NCBI GenBank assembly: GCA_030043175.1
Contig: JASHYD010000272.1
Location: 1 to 8,175, forward strand
DNA: 8,175 nt
Direction: 5' to 3'
Origin: Xanthobacteraceae bacterium
GTDB taxonomy: Bacteria > Pseudomonadota > Alphaproteobacteria > Rhizobiales > Xanthobacteraceae
This document shows, piece by piece, positions 6,104 to 8,175 of the stretch. Under the pieces are notes generated by a model. That model searched no databases and was not told the origin of the DNA. It saw only the letters and a list, made by a program, of their open reading frames with translations. Position numbers and translations under genes: made by a program. The first letter of the stretch is position 1; every line of letters begins with the position of its first letter.

Positions 6104-7357
6104 ATGGCAGCCGACACGCTGTTTCGCCGGATCACTGATTACGGCAACCGCGCGGACCCGTACCCACTTTATGCCGAACTCCGTGAACAGCGCGTGGCGC
6201 GCCAGGATGATGGCAGCTATCTCGTGGGCACCTATCACGAGATCGCTGCGCTGCTGCATGATCCGAGGATCAGCTCGGATCGGCGCAACCGCACTGTCCC
6301 GGACGACATCCCCATCGAGGCGCCGGGGATGCCGATAGCCTTCATCCATCTTGATGACCCTGAACATCAGCGCCTGCGCAACATCGCCATGCGGCCTTTT
6401 GGCCCGCCGCACTCGCCGGGCCGGATTGACGCGATGCACGACGAAATCACCGCAATCGCCACGCAGGTGATTGACGCGCTGCAAGGCCGCCAGCGGATCG
6501 ATCTGGTCGAGGACTTCGCCTACCCCCTGCCGGTCACTGTTATCTGCCGCCTGCTCGGCGTGCCGCGCGACGACGAACCGCAGTTTCACGCCTGGTCAGA
6601 GACGATAATCGCGGGCGTCGACCCGACCCCCGACAGCAACCCGACGGAGCGCCAGCGCGCCGGCATGGCAGCGAGGATCGCGATGGGGGCGTACCTGGGG
6701 GAACTCGCCGACAGCCGCCGGGGCAAACCCTGCGACGACATGCTTTCCGCGTTCGTCAACGACCCCGGTCCCCCCGGCGCTTTCACGCGTCCGGAACTGA
6801 TGTCCGCCGCGGTCCTGCTGCTCATTGCCGGCCATGAAACCACCGTCAACCTGATCACCAACGGCATGCTCACGCTGCTGCGCCACCCCGAGGCATTGGA
6901 GCTCCTGCGCGGCCGGCCCGCGTTGATGCCGTTGGCGGTGGAGGAACTGCTGCGCTACGAGCCCCCGGTTCAGATGCTGCCGCAACGCACCGCGCTGACC
7001 GATATCGAGGTCGCTGGCGTCACCATTAGCAAAGGCGCGCCACTCATCCTGGTGCTCGCCTCCGGCAGCCGCGATCCGCACCGCTTCCACGACCCCGACC
7101 ACTTCGACCCGACCCGCAGCGACAACCAGCACTTCGGCTTTGGTAGCGGCGTGCACATCTGCTTCGGCGCACCGCTCGCCCGCATCGAGGCGCAGATCGC
7201 GCTGACCGAACTCACACACCGCTTGGAGGACCCACGCCTGATCCAGGACCCGCCCCCCTACCGACGCAGCCCCGTCCTGCGCGGCCCTCGCCACCTGCCC
7301 CTCGAAATCGCCGGGATCAAGGCCGAGCAGCTTTGTAAACATGGATGCAAACGCTAG
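6104..7357 (+). CDS. Cytochrome P450 monooxygenase (bacterial class I type)
   Basis: A 417-residue soluble bacterial P450 of normal length, with no membrane anchor. AGGAG (6091-6095) serves the start region. ATG at 6104 has the better 8-base spacing, but GTG at 6101, one codon earlier, is equally in frame. Family landmarks in order are an N-terminal DPYPLYAELR, HLDDPEHQRLRNIAMRPF (C-helix region), the I-helix oxygen-activation motif AGHETT (242-247), the K-helix ExxR Glu281-Leu-Leu-Arg284, PQRTA, and the heme-binding loop FGFGSGVHICFG with heme-ligand Cys353. It should hydroxylate a small hydrophobic substrate using electrons from a ferredoxin or flavodoxin and its reductase, none of which is encoded here. 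After the usual LPLEIAGI end there are about a dozen extra residues (AEQLCKHGCKR). It is divergent from the solute-binding-protein gene, so the two may share regulation. The substrate and CYP family are not assignable by eye. Confidence 0.93.
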   Translation: MAADTLFRRITDYGNRADPYPLYAELREQRVARQDDGSYLVGTYHEIAALLHDPRISSDRRNRTVPDDIPIEAPGMPIAFIHLDDPEHQRLRNIAMRPFGPPHSPGRIDAMHDEITAIATQVIDALQGRQRIDLVEDFAYPLPVTVICRLLGVPRDDEPQFHAWSETIIAGVDPTPDSNPTERQRAGMAARIAMGAYLGELADSRRGKPCDDMLSAFVNDPGPPGAFTRPELMSAAVLLLIAGHETTVNLITNGMLTLLRHPEALELLRGRPALMPLAVEELLRYEPPVQMLPQRTALTDIEVAGVTISKGAPLILVLASGSRDPHRFHDPDHFDPTRSDNQHFGFGSGVHICFGAPLARIEAQIALTELTHRLEDPRLIQDPPPYRRSPVLRGPRHLPLEIAGIKAEQLCKHGCKR

Positions 7358-7843
7358 ACGCGCCAGTTTGCCCATCGGGCTGTTGTGGCGGACCGCTCGC
7401 ACGGCCTGGCGGCTTAACGCCGCAGCCGCTCGAGCTCGCGGCCAATGCGGGTCCGGCTTGATGACGTATGTTTGGGACGAGTGGATCGAGCATAAGGCGT
7501 CACGACCACAACGGCCTGGCTTTGATGGCAGGGTCAATCGCATCGCTCGCGAAGTGAACGATCGGCGGGGAGGCGAGCAAAATTTTGCACCGGGCGTAAC
7601 CCAGCAGCGAATGTGGTTCGGTCCCTTCGGTGTCGCCCTCTGCCGTGAGGCTGCTGCTTCCAAAATGATACGGGTTGTGCTCGGTTTCGACGGCGGCTTT
7701 TTTTGACAGCAGACCAGGTCGGGCCTCACGCTGGAACGGCGAAGAGCTCGGTAGCGAACAAACTGTTGCGGCCTGGCACCAGGACAAGCAGCGAAGGCAC
7801 CAGAAGTCGAGCCCCCGCCGCACGCATGCGGCGGCGGGCGTAC
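7358..7843. other. Stretch without a supportable gene
   Basis: Between the P450 stop and the right-hand membrane-protein gene, open frames exist on both strands (plus 7341-7706, minus 7500-7823 and minus 6596-7729). None shows a ribosome-binding site with a recognisable domain, and the minus 6596-7729 frame runs antisense across most of the P450. Translations are rich in Arg, Ala and Pro, as expected for chance frames in GC-rich DNA. A T-rich patch (7699-7705) is followed by TTGACA (7704-7709), which resembles a -35 hexamer, but no convincing -10 box follows. It may be a decayed gene or insertion relic; this is only a guess. Confidence 0.4.
7811..7839 (-). terminator. GC-rich hairpin after the right-edge membrane-protein gene
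   Basis: CCGCCGCA (7815-7822) pairs with TGCGGCGG (7827-7834) around a CGCA loop. GCCC (7811-7814) pairs with GGGC (7836-7839) after one bulged C. The 12-bp stem begins 4 bases beyond the stop codon of the minus-strand gene ending at 7844, the usual place for a terminator. No T-tract follows, so it may act with Rho or as a 3'-end protecting structure rather than as a classic intrinsic terminator. Confidence 0.45.
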
Positions 7844-8175
7844 CTATTCGGCGGGGTGGAATGACGAGCTGCCGGCCGCCTCACTATCGGGCCGCATGAG
7901 ACTCAACACGGCCTCGCTGGCGGCGCTTCCGGTCAACACAAGCATCGCGCCAACCACGAGCAGTGCCGTCAAGGTCAACACGCCGGAGCTGGAGACGATG
8001 AGCGCCAGAATTCCCAGCACGATGGCGGCGAGGCCCGCAAGCGCTTGCATGCCCGTTGACCCGTAAGCCATCTCGGCGGCCAGGATCTCGCTCCCCGAGC
8101 GCCATTCCCTGGCAGGTTTCTCGGCGTGCCTCAGCCGGTGCAAATGCCAAATAGCGTTGCTGCTGAAGACGAGCG
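7844..8175 (-). CDS. Small or partial membrane protein of unknown function (cut by right edge)
   Basis: The frame is open from the right edge to a TAG at 7844-7846, about 110 codons. It reads ARLQQQRYLALHRLRHAE at the edge, so a start lies either off the window or at one of several weak internal codons (TTG at 8143, ATG at 8068 before AYGSTG). Two hydrophobic segments are clear: MQALAGLAAIVLGILALIV, and after a short SSSG turn, VLTLTALLVVGAMLVLTGSA. They are followed by a polar tail (RPDSEAAGSSSFHPAE). The helix hairpin with Gly- and Ala-rich faces, preceded by an acidic/Ser-rich linker (WRSGSEILAAEM), resembles repeated two-helix units of uncharacterised bacterial membrane proteins, so the full protein may contain further such units upstream. 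No function can be assigned. A hairpin follows directly after the stop. Confidence 0.6.
   Translation of the reverse strand, partial: LVFSSNAIWHLHRLRHAEKPAREWRSGSEILAAEMAYGSTGMQALAGLAAIVLGILALIVSSSGVLTLTALLVVGAMLVLTGSAASEAVLSLMRPDSEAAGSSSFHPAE

Noticed and set aside
5818..6135. N-terminal extension of the TctC/Bug reading frame up to 6135
   Set aside because: It would overlap the start of the divergent P450 gene and place the signal peptide in the interior; the ATG at 5817 has a good ribosome-binding site and gives the normal family length.
7341..7706. Plus-strand 121-codon frame after the P450
   Set aside because: It overlaps the P450 end, has no clear ribosome-binding site and resembles no known family.
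6596..7729. Long minus-strand frame (377 codons) antisense to the P450
   Set aside because: This is a shadow of the strongly biased codon usage of the P450 gene; the translation shows no family motif.

Overview
The window looks like a piece of a high-GC alphaproteobacterial chromosome, most likely a Bradyrhizobium/Rhodopseudomonas-type member of the Hyphomicrobiales. This is inferred from base composition, from the kinds of genes present, and from a GTAGCCCGG-type intergenic palindrome of the sort common in those genomes. No rRNA or other marker gene confirms it. The gene set reads as an accessory metabolic region: uptake and breakdown of small organic molecules plus periplasmic redox chemistry.

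Left part, plus strand: the 3' part of an ornithine cyclodeaminase/mu-crystallin family gene (3-449) runs in from the left edge. It is followed by an exported alpha/beta-hydrolase with HGGGW and GNSAG motifs (576-1490).

Middle, minus strand (read right to left from about 5817 to 1498): a TctC/Bug-type periplasmic solute-binding protein (4831-5817) sits 61 bp upstream of a cytosine-deaminase-like amidohydrolase (3540-4769), whose aligned active site has lost its catalytic acid and a metal-ligand Asp. A non-coding stretch of about 390 bp follows, with strong GC hairpins and a REP-like palindrome. Then comes a tightly linked pair: a four-helix membrane cytochrome b (2277-3149) and a sulfite-oxidase-fold molybdopterin oxidoreductase (1498-2274) that carries both a twin-arginine signal and a lipobox. 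The last two genes very probably form one redox complex in which the molybdoenzyme exchanges electrons with the quinone pool through the cytochrome b.

Right part: a cytochrome P450 (6104-7357, plus strand) is transcribed divergently from the solute-binding-protein gene across a 286-bp intergenic region with two small dyads. About 490 bp with no supportable gene follows. The window closes with the 3' end of a minus-strand small membrane protein (7844-8175, cut by the right edge) followed by a GC-rich hairpin.

The most notable points are the substituted amidohydrolase active site, the Tat-lipoprotein molybdoenzyme/cytochrome b pair, and the structured RNA- or repeat-like block between the two minus-strand gene pairs. 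No CRISPR array, tRNA, rRNA or intact mobile element was seen.
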